A stretch of 64,000 bases of DNA from Nitzschia sp. pyKryTriq1 (taxonomy: Eukaryota > Bacillariophyta > Bacillariophyceae > Bacillariales > Bacillariaceae): NCBI GenBank assembly GCA_956465555.1, contig OY101117.1, forward strand, positions 1,860,001-1,924,000, read 5' to 3'. The translations under genes were made by a program, and so were the position numbers. This document shows positions 30,372-42,396 of the stretch, in pieces. The notes under the pieces are model-generated. The model worked only from the letters and a program-made list of their open reading frames with translations, had not been told where the DNA came from and did no database searches. Position 1 is the stretch's first letter, and each line of letters starts with the position of its first letter.

Positions 30372-33300
30372 ATGACAGGAGCCCCGGTCCCTACGGGCCG
30401 CGTCGTCCGACTGCACTTTGAGTGCCATGCCGAGCTGCCCATTGGAAGCTACCTGCGAGTCACCGGGTCCAGCTTGTGGGCTCCCACCGCTATCGGAACC
30501 CCCAGTGACCCCATGAATGCGCACCACATTGCTCAAGAACGACAGCAAGATGCAGCCTTTGCCGGTGCCCTCGACGACGCCGACTATTGGTTTTCCCACC
30601 CCACAAACTTGTACACGTCGAGCGTCGAGATGGTGACTTCACCCGAAACCTATCCCCGCTGGAGGACGAAGCAGCCCGTGATCGTGGTGCTTCACACCAC
30701 GCACTCGGCTATTCAGCACCACTACTACCGCTATCTTGTAGTTACGCCGGGAGCTTCGATCGAAGAAAGCAGTTTGGTAGCTGCTACCGGAAATGATGCT
30801 CTCGGCGGTGTCAGCGAAGTTATGATGTGGGAGCAGCCCTTTGGACCTATCACTGGTCCAGTTGTGAGCACGCAGAGCTTTGGTGGTAAAAGTATGCAGA
30901 GCGATGAAGCAAGCCACTTTTTGTGGAATCTAACTCAGCTACCCTACCGAACATTGGATATCAATGTAGAGAGTGCGGAGGTGGTCTCGCCGGCTCCGGA
31001 AGACAGGCTGGATACCTGGAATTTTCCAGAAGATGCCTCGTTCCGGGCCTATCAAATCAGAGAGTCTATGAGCATGTCAAAGAACCAGCAGGCGGCCAAG
31101 CTCTTGCAAAGATCCAGCCAATCCACGTTGAGTGACGATGCCATGCAGGACGATGATGTCCAGGTCACTTCAGCCCCTCTCTCTGGGTTGAGCAGCAAGC
31201 AGGAGCTTACTTCGAATAAGAACACGGCACCAAAAATTCTTTTTATTTGCTTTCACCTACCTGTTGTCGTTGTCAAGGTTCAGGGGCAGTGGCAAGCCAC
31301 GTGGAGTGAATCTTTGCTGGCGCAAAAGGAAGGGTCCAAAATTGTATCCACCTATCGAGCGCACTGGATTGGTACCGTCACGCCTCACCCACCCATCGTC
31401 AATGAGGAGGACCGGCAAGCTGTTCGCAATGTTCTCGCTGAGCTGAACTGCACCCCCATCTTTCTGAATCCGTCTACTCGACAGGCTCACTACTACGGAT
31501 TTTGCAAACAGGTATTGTGGCCCGCCTTTCACAACATTGACTTGTTGGATTTGAGTACCAGTAGTGGCGTCGGTACCACGGGAAGTACTAGTGGATCCTC
31601 GGCCGGTCATGCCGCAAGTGACTGGGACCAATCGCGATTGGATCATTGGTGGCAAGCTTATCAGCAGGTCAACCAAGAGTTTGCCACCGTAGTTAACGGC
31701 CTGGTCGACAGCGATTCGAGTACCTACCTCTGGATTCACGACTACCACTTGAGCCTATTGCCTCGCTGTTTGAACAAAGAACCAGCCAGATCGTGCCGTA
31801 AGGTTTTCTTTTTGCACATTCCCTTTCCCACATCTCAAATCTTTCGGGAATTGGAATGTGGTGAAGATATTTTGACGGGAATGCTACATGCTGATGTGGT
31901 TGGCTTCCACGCGTTTGATCACGCTCGTCACTTTCTGAATGCAGCCAAGCGTATCTTGGGCCTCAACTACGAATCTTTGGTCGGGGGACTGATTGGTGTC
32001 AACTACCTGGCAAAGACAGTTCTAGTCAGTATGTCCAACGTGTCTATTGAACCGAAAATGGCCGAGGGTGAGTAATTGTGTCATGGAAGGGGGTTATTGT
32101 ACATCTTGTATATTCCCACGCTCATCGCCGGTTGATTCTCTGTTTTATAGCTGGTCTAGCCTTGCCGTCTGTGGCTCAAGGGGCTCAAGACTATAAAATC
32201 AAACACGGGGCTCGGCAAATCATCTGTGGTGTAGATATCGGGCAACGCTTGAGTGGAACATCGCTCAAATTATTGGCTTTCGAGCGTCTCTTGAGAGACT
32301 ATCCAAGCTGGCAGCAAAAGGTCGTAATGGTAGAGCGTGTCCTAGTACCAGGATCTCGTAAAACAGATGAACAACTCACTCTCCGAGAGTTGCGAGCTTT
32401 GGTACAGCGTATTCAAGAGAAGTTCGGCCCGGAAGTTATCGATTATCAGGAGGTGTCAGGTTCCAATCTCCCGATGGATCAAAGATTGGCCCTGTGGAAG
32501 GCCAGTGATGTACTCATGTTGACACCGATCCGCGAAGGACTCAACCATTGGCCGATGGAGTTCATTTACGCCAAAGATCCTGAGTCACCGGGTGTGGTGA
32601 TAGCTTCTGAATTCAGTGCCGTGTGTAGTATTTTGAATGGAGCATTGAGAGTCAATCCCTTTGATATTCAAATGACTATCACCACAATTGATAAAGCGCT
32701 GAGCATGGATGTGCAAGAACGAGAAGGCAGACGGTACCGTGATTTGGACTTTGTGTCTAACATGCCTTCTGATAAGTGGGTTCGAAACGTCTTGCGCGAC
32801 TTGAATGACGCGACGGCTGCCGCCAAGGCCTCCTCAAAGAACAATTCCAGCTCGGCGACTCCAACAACGCCTTCCTTTACGCCTCGTCGTCCGAAGCAGC
32901 AAGAGCTTCTGGAAGGAGCAGGGGGGTTCTTATTGAAGGAATCACATGCTTCTTTCACCCACCTGAGCTCCAGTACATTGAAGAAGGCCTATGATCACTG
33001 CCAGAATCGTGTGATAGTATTGGACTTCAATGGGACCATCGTCCTCAAAGAGCCTCCTGGTAAGTATCTGAAAAGAGAAATCTTGGGAACCTCTGGAAAT
33101 AAACCACCACCAGAAGTAATCGAGGCCCTGTCTCTGTTGTGTGAAGACCCCAAGAATACAGTATACGTGAACTCTGGTGATTCGGCAGAGAATGTCCTGA
33201 GTGCTCTCGGTCAGATTCCAAAACTTGGTCTAGCGGTATCAAACGGCGCCAATTTTAGTCCCCCGATGACCGACCAAGACTCGGAAAGACGTTGGCAGAC

Positions 33301-33964
33301 GTTCGACCTTGGTGTGGACTGGGATGCTGTTAAACGTGTGGCACTCCCTGTACTGAGCAAATACACGGCACGATCCAACGGGTCGTTCGTGAAACTCACT
33401 ACCTTTTCCATAGGCTGGTCGTACTATTCTTGCGATCCCGAATGGGGTTCGCTCCAAGCGTCTCACTTGGTGCTTGAGTTGGAGAACGAACTCAAAGCCT
33501 TCGATGTACGCTTTGTGACTTTGAAGGGCATTGTCGAGGTAGTCCCCCGAAAGCTTAACAAGGGACTAATCGTCAAGAAAGTCCTCCGGGACATCTCCAG
33601 GACCCACGCTGAACCAACCGACTTTATCTTGTGCTTGGGCGATGATATTTCAGACGAAAAGATGTTTACTAGTGTTTTCTCCTTCATCGCTGAAATGGGG
33701 GACGAAGCTCGGGCAACACCCGATCCCCCAGTGGTAGACAGAGACGGGACCCTAGAAAACCCTCCCGATTGGTCAACGATTCAGACAAGAATCAAGGATC
33801 CACTATATTGTTACACATGTGCAGTCGGGAAGAAACCATCGCATGCTTCGTTCTATGTGAATGATGCCCAAGAAGTCGCCAAAAGCCTGGTCCTTCTTGC
33901 CAAGGGGCGACAAGAGGAAAGCAATCCGTCATGGGGGGATGACAGCAGTCACATGTTCACGTAG
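30372..33964 (+). CDS. CBM20-trehalose-phosphate synthase/phosphatase-like protein (class II type)
   Basis: Model: 30372-32067 and 32151-33964, giving 1,169 residues. Domain order: CBM20 starch-binding-like domain (about 10-110, VRLHFECHAELPIGSYLRVTG), GT20 synthase-like domain (about 285-720) and HAD phosphatase-like domain (about 845-1130). GT20 signs are LWIHDYHLSLLP, FFLHIPFPTSQIFRE, GFHAFDHARHF and IREGLNHWPMEFIYA. The HAD part has VIVLDFNGTIVL and LCLGDDISDEKMF. Key residues differ from active enzymes: the phosphate-binding 'GVDR...KG' segment reads GVDIGQRLSGTS, 'NL..E' reads NHWPME, and the HAD DxDxT motif reads DFNGT, with Asn for the second Asp. It is probably weakly active or regulatory, like plant class II TPS, and may sense sugar phosphates in the cytosol. 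Confidence 0.85.
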
Positions 33965-34135
33965 AAACTCTTCTTTTCCAAAAATTTATATCTAAATTTG
34001 CTGTTTCTCCTAACGAAAGGAATGTCTGTGCATTTTTGCAGTCGTCAAAGAATCAACCATAGGGGCAGGTGATCCATAGTATCCTCCCAACCCGTACTTT
34101 AGGACCAGGAGTGACAAAGGAGGTGATGATCCCTC

Positions 34136-34992
34136 TCATTTCACGGTCAAGAGCACCGTAAGGTTGGCCAAAAGCTTCATGGGACGGCTGTAAACACGAA
34201 CGAATCCTTTGAACGGAAGCACCATCCAACCATTGTCTGGTAAAGCTCTCCAGAGATGAAACTGGATGGTATCAGAAATGTTGTGAGGGCTCAATGGGCA
34301 TGGAGGAAGACTCCAAGTATAATTGAAGTCCACAAATGGGACTTTCCACACACAGTCTTCTCCACAAAGAGAGCATCGGAAAGACCATGGGATTCGCGCA
34401 GCAATCTAGCAAAGAGTACGAAGCAATATCAATAACGAGCGTTGCAGTTCGAGGACTGGCACTTCTTTCTCGCAAGATTTCATACCTCAAATACACCATA
34501 TATATAAGCTTCTTCCGTCAAAGTCTCATCGATGAATACCGAATAGTTGGCGATGAGCTTATCATTCCAGTCAAAATGACATGCATTATCACCAAACTGG
34601 TCGGAGGTGTGACAGTGTCTTTTTCCATCGTGAGCTCCGTCGAAGTGAACGTTCAGAAGAGAGACGGGGTTGTAGGTTTGAATAGAACGGCGGAAGGATA
34701 TCCCTCCGCCTGTAGACTCCATACTCGTATCAAAACGATCGTTTCGTTGTTGTTCCTGATGCCCGAACAACAGTGGCACACGCCATTCTGCGCTGTGAAT
34801 GCCCTGTCGTCGATCGGTGACAGAAGAATCAAGCATTTTACCATCCAAAAATTGATGGGGAATGCAGTGCCGGTATGTACCGAAACAACCCCATGATATC
34901 AATATAAAACCTGTGCAAATCAAAGACATCGATAAAAGAGACAACCAAAGAACATTGGATTTCTTGGAAGGTCTCCGACGATATTCCACCAT
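34136..34992 (-). CDS. Type II membrane/secretory protein of unknown function
   Basis: Model: 34992-34486 and 34405-34136, giving 258 residues; phase 0. ATG 34992 (MVEYRRRPSKK); the longer frame opens with GTG. A basic cytosolic tail is followed by the helix VLWLSLLSMSLICTGFILIS, then a lumenal domain with VHFDGAHDGKRHCHTSDQ, HFDWNDKLIANYSVFID, EEAYIYGVFE and, in exon 2, RCSLCGEDCVWKVPFVDFNY, TIQFHLWRALPDNGW and a C-terminal VKLL-like strand. Several Cys (CSLCGEDC) and N-glycosylation sites fit the secretory route. It looks like a small beta-rich domain. No family recognised. It is convergent with the TPS gene, 171 bp apart. Confidence 0.62.
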
Positions 34993-35655
34993 ATGAATGT
35001 CCCTGACCAGGTATTGCACACCAACGCAGTTGCCTTTTCGCCACGGTAGAATGGGGCGTTTATAATATACAGTAAGTAGTATACGTGAGTCAGGAATAAT
35101 CAGTCAGAGTCACCTATCTCAGCACACTGTTTCAACCACAGTATGGGGTGCGGGCTGCAGTTACTTGTTACTTGTGGAGGAAATCAAGATGGCGTGAACT
35201 GAAGAAGACAATCGTCAAGCATCCAATTTAAATTTGTCCTCCGAAGCTTTTCCTGCGCAGCCTTGGGGGAGAATTTTGGGATTGAAGGGGGGCGCCTGAC
35301 GAGGCAATGCTTGCTATGCTACCGGTACAGCTACAGTATTACAGTGCCAGGTACTGGTACCGGTGTACTACCGGTAGTAGCTACCGTACGTACAGTATTT
35401 CCGGGGTAGCGCGACAGCAAGGTATTGGTATTTCACCGGCATGTACAACAATACTCCTTTTACTTTATATTCTCATTCCTCTTTGGTTGAGTACGAGTAC
35501 TTGTACCGCCGGTAGACCTACCGCCCCCCCCCCTCTTTATCGGTAGGAGGGCTAATCCCGATCTCATCTCATTCATTCGTGGTCTACTCGTGCTCGTACT
35601 CCGCAAGCCGAAGAACGGTACCTGGTACTTGTACGGCACTCGTAGTGGTGCGAAA
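34993..35655. repeat. Divergent intergenic region with GTAC blocks
   Basis: No gene recognised. GTAC words at 35325-35397 (GGTACTGGTACCGGTGTACTACCGGTAG) and 35491-35520, followed by a run of nine C (35524-35532) and an AT-rich stretch. Confidence 0.5.
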
Positions 35656-36912
35656 ATGAACCCTTCACCTTGCTTCTGCCATGCGGCCTTCCAGCACCGC
35701 CAAGGTCGGATAGGTTTCTTAGTGGCTTTGCTGGGCGCACTGGGAATTATTGTGTTTGCGTTCCAGTGGGAGGATGTTCTACCCCGATCAATCGTGACGA
35801 AAGGAGGTCGGGCCGACGTTGTTCACGTGTCCTCCTTCGTGGACTGTTCGGACACCTCTAACGCGATAGGCGTTCGGACTCCGGAAAACCACTGGGGTGC
35901 CTTTGACCCTGTTGTCTCGAGTACGAACTGTACGACGATGCTGGCTTCGAACAAGTCTTCCGATCCCAGGGACTGGTTGGAGATGTGCCGGGAAAACCAC
36001 GATATTTACCAGCGCTACATGGCCTCCAAGTCGAGAAATATCTTGAAGTCTATCATTCCAACCATCGAAGAAAGTGGCAACTGGACAAAGGCGCCCGGAC
36101 CCCAACACACAGCGAGCGATGGTATTACTACACGCAGAATGTCTATGCTGATCATTGGAGACTCGTTGGACAAATTCATGGCATACCACATTTGCAATCT
36201 AACTCGTGGAGTCGCCACCAAGGTTGACCCTCCCAAATTTTCCAACCGGCGCCCCTTTGTGTGCTCTTCGCCGACGCTGGAGATCGCCTTTTTCAACATT
36301 TTTGGAATGAAAAGAACTTGCGACAACGACGGTGTGGCTCGTCATCAAGACAGTCGGTTTTTCAATTCTACTGTCGACCGAGTTAAAGCATTGCTTCCTG
36401 ATGTCTTGAGGCTACTGGACAGGCCGCCCCAACACGTGCAGGTGAGCTCGGCGCTGTGGGATCTAAGTCAGGGCTGTGTCGCTCGAAATGGTGTACCGCA
36501 GCACTATAGAGACGAATACAGTCTGGGAATGCGAAGTATGTACGACTATTTAATGTCCGATCAGAGTGGCGTTGCTAAGGATGCACATATCTATTGGAGG
36601 AATAGTCCTCCAGTGCGAAAGAGCTACTCGGCAAAGTGGGCCCGCATTAGTTGGATTCCTTTCAACGTCGGTGGCCACGGACGGACACGACGGAACCAAA
36701 AAAATCTGAACCAAATCATGAATGAAACAGTCTCAGATTATCACCTAGGCAATGGTATCGTGGATTGGTGGCGGATCGCCCAAGGAGTTTCAGAGAAGTT
36801 TTTGAACCAAGAGCTTCCCGACGGACGCCACTATACATTTTGCTCAACTTTAGCATTTTTCAACGAATGGCTCGATCTGATTTACCAACAAGAAAACAAA
36901 ACAAAGGCGTAG
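35656..36912 (+). CDS. SGNH/PC-esterase-like type II membrane protein
   Basis: Single exon, 418 residues, ATG 35656; the upstream in-frame region has no ATG. After a short Cys/His tail comes the anchor IGFLVALLGALGIIVFAF. The lumenal domain contains SMLIIGDSLDKFMAYHICNL (GDS, the nucleophile block of SGNH hydrolases), VQVSSALWDLSQG, HIYWRNSPPV (an 'R.sP' block seen in TBL-type enzymes) and a C-terminal IVDWWRIAQG...LPDGRHYTF, where Asp and His of the triad would lie. It could be an O-acetyltransferase or esterase acting on glycans in the Golgi, by analogy with plant TBL/PC-esterase proteins. Six N-X-S/T sites suit a lumenal location. Substrate unknown. Confidence 0.65.
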   Translation: MNPSPCFCHAAFQHRQGRIGFLVALLGALGIIVFAFQWEDVLPRSIVTKGGRADVVHVSSFVDCSDTSNAIGVRTPENHWGAFDPVVSSTNCTTMLASNKSSDPRDWLEMCRENHDIYQRYMASKSRNILKSIIPTIEESGNWTKAPGPQHTASDGITTRRMSMLIIGDSLDKFMAYHICNLTRGVATKVDPPKFSNRRPFVCSSPTLEIAFFNIFGMKRTCDNDGVARHQDSRFFNSTVDRVKALLPDVLRLLDRPPQHVQVSSALWDLSQGCVARNGVPQHYRDEYSLGMRSMYDYLMSDQSGVAKDAHIYWRNSPPVRKSYSAKWARISWIPFNVGGHGRTRRNQKNLNQIMNETVSDYHLGNGIVDWWRIAQGVSEKFLNQELPDGRHYTFCSTLAFFNEWLDLIYQQENKTKA

Positions 36913-36961
36913 GCTGGGAAGTACAATAAAGCAATGTCCTGATGGTCAAAATCTCTTAATT

Positions 36962-39900
36962 CTAATCCTCCTCGTCTTCAGTCAGTGCACCTAAATCGCT
37001 GATCGCTGACATCTCTCCTGAACTGGCTCTGCTCCGGAAGTCATTGGATTTACGACTTGCAACATCCTTCTTATGCAAACTGAGGGATAAGTTCCCAACG
37101 TCAATCGTTGCAACCGAGTTGAAGACATTTTTGCTCTTTGCAATTCTCATTTCTAAATGGCGTTTCCGGGCTCTGATGTTGCTCACACGAGTTGGTGGAT
37201 AATGTTTCACTCGCGAAAAGCTATGCTTCGCGCGACGATTGGTTCCACTTAAAATGTGGTCAGCATCTTTTGTCAAATCATAGTAGGCGTAATCCCGGTC
37301 AGGATCCGTCCTACCGGTATACAGATGGAGTAAGAAAAAGGGGCGATGAGAAAATGTCTGTAACGGTCACCTTGCGGAAGAGGTAGTAAGAAAGACTTAC
37401 CAATCAAAAAGTTGCTGTCCGATTTTGTCACATTTACACGCAATTAGGGGATACGAGAAGATTTTGCTCCGGACTTGAGGAATGTAACCCGTGATATTGC
37501 GCACATCGTGAAAGTTAACCCCCTGATCATCACCAACTCCCTGTCGTGAAAGAGCCCGTGAGACGACAACATGACGATCTAGATTTGAAACAACTACAGT
37601 ACTGTCAGAAACGACACTACTAGTCGTAGAAAGAGAGCTTACCTCATGGGTGTGAGCGCCGGCAAAAGAGCTTCTGATCCAACCGAGGAACGACAAGAGG
37701 AATTTGCCACCAATCAAAGCCATCACGGCAACTGATGTCCACGCAAATAAATAGGCAATCCATCGTTGTTCACCGGTTGTCCATTCACGAGGGAAAAAGG
37801 GATATGACGTGCCCAAACTGCCCAAAATGTAGTCTTGTTCACAGAAGACGTATACCGTACTGTTTGCTTTCAAGGCAATCTCTTTCTCTGTGAATTCTGT
37901 ATTGAATCGGTTGGAGATTGTTGCTGTATATGTTCCTTCAAGAGTTTCAGGCAGGGATAGATCGTCCGCCTCACATATGTTGTCGAAGGGAAAAGCCGAC
38001 CAATAAAAGGAGCTCATTCCCGCCAAAAATATGCAAGACGACGAGAAAAAGAAATGTCGACTGTACGTAGATATCTCCGTGCTGACATGAGGAGCCCTCT
38101 TCCAAGTTCGCATGAGGCTGAATCGATCAGTGTAGTAGTTGACTAGAAGCGCCACAGCTGCAAGGAAGAGGGCCTGAGGGAAAATGGAGCAATACCAGAA
38201 GGCAAGGAACATAATCTTGGTCATGTTGGTATAACGTTCGGCGAGTTCTACCTCCAAGCCCTGAAAGCACAAATTCATTGAGTCTTGGGTTGTTGCCCTT
38301 GGGGCAACCACATGCCGCTGGAAATGCCCCCACACATCCGTGAGTTGGATAACGTTCGTCGTCACAATTTCAGCAAAGAATATGCCGAAAATTTGAGGGA
38401 TCAATCCCTCTTCCACTGCAAGCGTATGAGTGAATGGAGTGATGACTGTAATAACAATGGCTGTGTTGATCCCCGAAAAGAAGAAGTACGTGATGAGATG
38501 AGATCAGACATTTACACAACCCAAAACAACACCCAAGACGAACCTGTGTTGACCCAACGGAATAGCGCCACTTTCTGGAGTAGGGGTTGAGGAAAGGAAG
38601 AAGATATTACGTGATGAGATGAAACATTACACAACTCAACACCCAAGACCAACCAACGCTAACCCGTGCTTCGTTATCCAAACTTTACTTACCCAGTACA
38701 AAGACATCTGAAGCTTACTCTCATTTGGATGCGATTCGAGACTGACAAGAACCTTGGCAAATTCCGGAAATGCAAGGTTGAAACCTGAAAGAGAGAGAAA
38801 AAATGGTGTTGGTTTATGAAATACAGACATGCTTCGCCGCAAAGGAATCCCGTATTTTTCTTACCAGCAATGCAGAAAGCAGCACCTAGGTAGTGCAGGA
38901 CATCGGCGAACTGCACGATTTTCGCAACTGCAAGGATTGATCCAAATGTCAATATGCTTGTGAGTAGCATTTGGTCCGTCCGCTCGGCCACCGTCGCATT
39001 CAAGTCTTGCCACCTAACGGAATTTGGTTCCACACTTTCCAAGACCTCGAGGACCTTGCCTTGAAACAGATACTTCTCGTCGCCAAGAATTCGAGCATTG
39101 TTTCTTCGAATGTGAAACTGACCAACGGCCAGGCGATCCAATACTTCCCTTTGGTCAGACTCTTTCTCGAATGTGACAAAAACATTTGTACATGGATACC
39201 CCAGTTGAGCGAGCCCTTTGATACTTGTATTCAGGGCGACCAACCTAGACAAAAGATCTGGTAGTTGTGGCACAAAGACTGCCAACATTCTCTTGAGTAC
39301 GCCTCTGTTCTTACGGGCAGCTTTGGCAGCCAACAAAGCCAAATGATCAATGTCCATTGGCGTCCCGCTGTCCAATTGTAACTCCATCATTCGGAGAACT
39401 TCCCGTCTGGCAACAAGTGCCCTCACCAATAAATCATTATTCACTGCACACGTTACAGCGGCGCATTTGACACCAGGGAAGCTATTCTCGAAGTAACGCC
39501 TCCAATCATCAGGATCATTGGCCTTTGCAGGTGGATTGCTTATCTGTACTGAGTAGTCCTGCGCTGTCTTCTCGTCTTCGTCAAACTTGATGGTTTGCTC
39601 CTTCAGATACATTCCCAGACAAAAGATCGAGATTACAAGGAACAGAACCGTGCAATAATTGACTAGCCCGAGCTTCCTAAAAGCCCCATCTTGTTCCAAA
39701 CAATTGTTCTTCAAGATCAATGTCAAATTGTTTGCAGTTGATGCACAACGATTCGTCCGCTCCCATCCTTGAGTCTTATTGCTGCAACTGCAGTCATCGC
39801 AAAGTTCCCATGATGTATTGTTACATATTGCCGAACCGGAAAGAAATGGATGGGAAGTACCTATACCTGGGTCGGAGTATTCATCCGATGCAAAATAGAG

Positions 39901-40956
39901 AATGTTGAATAAACTGATACACCCTGCAACAAACAGAATGTATCCAATTGCCCTCAGTGTCTGACGCGCGACACGATACGACACGGCACGACAATGTATG
40001 CATGAGCTATGTAGGTGGATTTCACGACGGTTTCGTGGATCTGTTGCGAACAATACTTACGCTAAAGTAGAGACCAAACCCGAGCCCGAAATCACCAAGC
40101 TGTGGAACAATTGAGTCGCGGGTAAGTTGACAATCTGTAGAGACTGATTCAGTCTGTTTATCATCAAATTTCTTACCTGCATATTTGGAGTTGTGATAGG
40201 ATCATATAACTTCGTGGGTCTTTGATTCTCTCCTGGTTGAGCTCTTTCGAACTCTTCATTAAAGTTTTTGAAACTCTGAAGAATTTTGCGAAGGATTCCC
40301 CACCCTTCGATGCTAACGTTGTGCGGTTCGACAACATACCTCGTCAGAACGACGTGCTCAAAATAGGCCCACGCCTTTTGCAAGCTGGGTAAATTTGCAA
40401 AGCCTTCAAACCCTTCACCATCAGTTTCAACATCATTGTACTTTTTAAACTGAAGATTTGCTCTTGGATTGTACCATTTTTTGTACTGCAACCTCAATGC
40501 GATCTTTCGACCCAATGTCATCTGATCTGGGGGGTCTTTCAGAAAATCAATTCCCGGCTTTGAAAATTCACAACTTCCCGTACTGCCACACTCCAATTTG
40601 TCACGACTATGCTGGCGAATGATTGAAAAAGCAGATGACTTGGGATAACTGGGATTTTCTGCTACGAGTCCTGAGCGCCGGGTATCTTCACTTTCCATCC
40701 GCCCAGCACCTTTCTTGAGCGGAATTTCTTTGATTTCGTCACCATCTTCTTGTCGTGTATTCAATCTCCGCCTGGACAAACTGGAACGCGTCTCTCCAGC
40801 TCGAGCCGCTGGATAAGAATAGTCAAAATCGTCATCTTCGCTTTCGATCCCTGAATGACGTGAATGGCCGGCGGTTGCCAATTCCTCGGTCGAATAGCCC
40901 GAGTAGCTACTATCACGTGATGTTGCAGCCTGCTCAGACGAGCTGGATCGCCCCAT
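36962..40956 (-). CDS. OSCA/TMEM63 (DUF221) mechanosensitive cation channel-like protein
   Basis: Model of eight exons: 40956-40177, 40099-40061, 39960-38865, 38784-38693, 38574-38544, 38460-37643, 37540-37401, 37310-36962, giving 1,114 residues with consistent phases. Exon 2 (39 nt) encodes LGDFGLGFGLYFS, the family start of the channel core, and exon 5 (31 nt) encodes KVALFRWVNT; neither shows up as an ORF. The order is a 270-residue disordered N-terminus, TM1 (AIGYILFVAGCISLFNILYF), a cytosolic RRM-like loop (PCTNVFVTFEKESDQREVL), TM helices around LTFGSILAVAKIVQFADVL, FGIFFAEIVTTNVIQLTDVW and FLAFWYCSIFPQALFLAAVA, then SSCIFLAGMSSFYWSAF and a C-terminal cytosolic tail with YPLIACKCDKIGQQLFDWTD. 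These are hyperosmolality- or stretch-gated calcium-permeable channels. A 100-residue N-rich loop between late TM helices looks extended. Confidence 0.88.
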
Positions 40957-42396
40957 CTCGTCTGTTCACGAGATGGATTCAGCACAAATACACGTCAGAT
41001 CTTTTGGGTACAGCACCGGTCGAGATCACTCTACGTATGAAAGTGCTGGGTTTCCGATTTTGTTTCTTTGGTCACTTTCTTCTATCTTAGAGTGTCGCCT
41101 CTTCTGTCTCTCCAGTAAGAATCTCGAGAGACAACAGCAATAACAACAACTCAACGGGCAACTTTTGACAACAAACTGTCATCGTATTATGCCATCGGGC
41201 GGGAACCTGGAACATCTAATTATTATTTACATTGGACACTGGACACTATTTACTGCACAGGTGACAGGTTGGAGGCAAGGCACTATTACCAGGTACCTGG
41301 TACTGTAGCGAAAAACGTCAGCGGAAGCGAGAATGCGAGAATGCGCGAGGATGGGCGAATTTTTGGTCCGGACAAAGTATGATACTTACAAGTACAGTAC
41401 TACTTGTCCAGTACAGGGTACCAGGTACCCTGTACCGGCACGACAGGTACCGGTACCTGGTACCTGGTACCTGGTACCTGGTACCTGGTACCTGGTACCT
41501 GGTACCTGGTACTTGTACTTGTACTTGTACTTGTACTTGTACTTGTACTTGTACTTGTACTTGTACTTGTACCGTACCGGTACGATCAAGTTTAGCAAGG
41601 TCTCGCGGGTCTCGGCCGGTCATTTCAATGTCTGCGTGCCTGCCCGCCTTCCGGCATTCTGGATTCGCTCGCACACAAACGCGAAATGGAGGCTGTCAGG
41701 CAGCTCGCCCGCCGCGTACCGCCTTGCGCTCGCTCGCATGAAAGATATATTCAATTACTCCTGTATATGAATATGAATATGCTATGTTTGAACGCTAGGC
41801 ACGCCTGCCAGTCTGAAAACGCAATCGACTTAGAGTGAAATTCAAGCATTGAGAAAGGGCACATTATTCCCACAGACTTGTAAATTGAATAGTCTTCAGC
41901 GTTGTATACGATCATTCCTCTTTCATTCTTAATTGTATTGGAATTTCAACGTTTATTTTTTGGCGCCTGCCACTCGCCACTAATTCGCTCGCCATTCTCG
42001 CTAGACTTGTACCGGTACGTTGCGTACCGGTACAGGAGAGTATTGTACCAGTACCAGTACTGTACCATGAAACATGATGCTCGCGCCGACCGTCGACGAA
42101 AGTGGAAAACAAACAAAGACAAGATAAGACAAGAAGGGTTTGAAGACAAAGGACGGATCCATCGATCTTCTCCTCCTAAGTTCGGTGCTTGTAGTTATTG
42201 CCGGTGGATAGAGCCTGGTAGTTCCGGAACTGTACGGCTGAACTTTCGAGGCTTCAATAGTCGAATCAACCACCCGTCACCGTCACGGCACGACAATAAT
42301 CGCTTGAATTTGGACAGGCTGTCACATCATTTATTCGTAACTGGTCGGTGATTATTTGTGTTAAATCATTTTGTGAGGCACAGTCGAATATTGACG
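40957..42396. repeat. Divergent intergenic region with the largest GTAC array
   Basis: No gene recognised. Besides the tandem array at 41452-41572 there are GTAC palindromes at 41291-41302, 41417-41455 and 42009-42063. The region separates the OSCA-like gene (-) from the NRPS-like gene (+), so it holds both promoters. Confidence 0.55.
41452..41572. repeat. Two-phase microsatellite: (GGTACCT)n then (TACTTG)n
   Basis: About eight exact copies of the 7-bp unit GGTACCT are followed without a break by about ten copies of the 6-bp unit TACTTG, ending in TACCGTACCGGTACG. Both units keep the GTAC core, and the array is flanked by palindromes of the same words. Open frames across it encode only simple repeats and are not genes. 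Confidence 0.85.

Noticed and set aside
41333-41770. Several overlapping ORFs coding VPGTWYL or LYLYLY repeats
   Set aside because: They are only the translation of the GGTACCT/TACTTG array in different frames.
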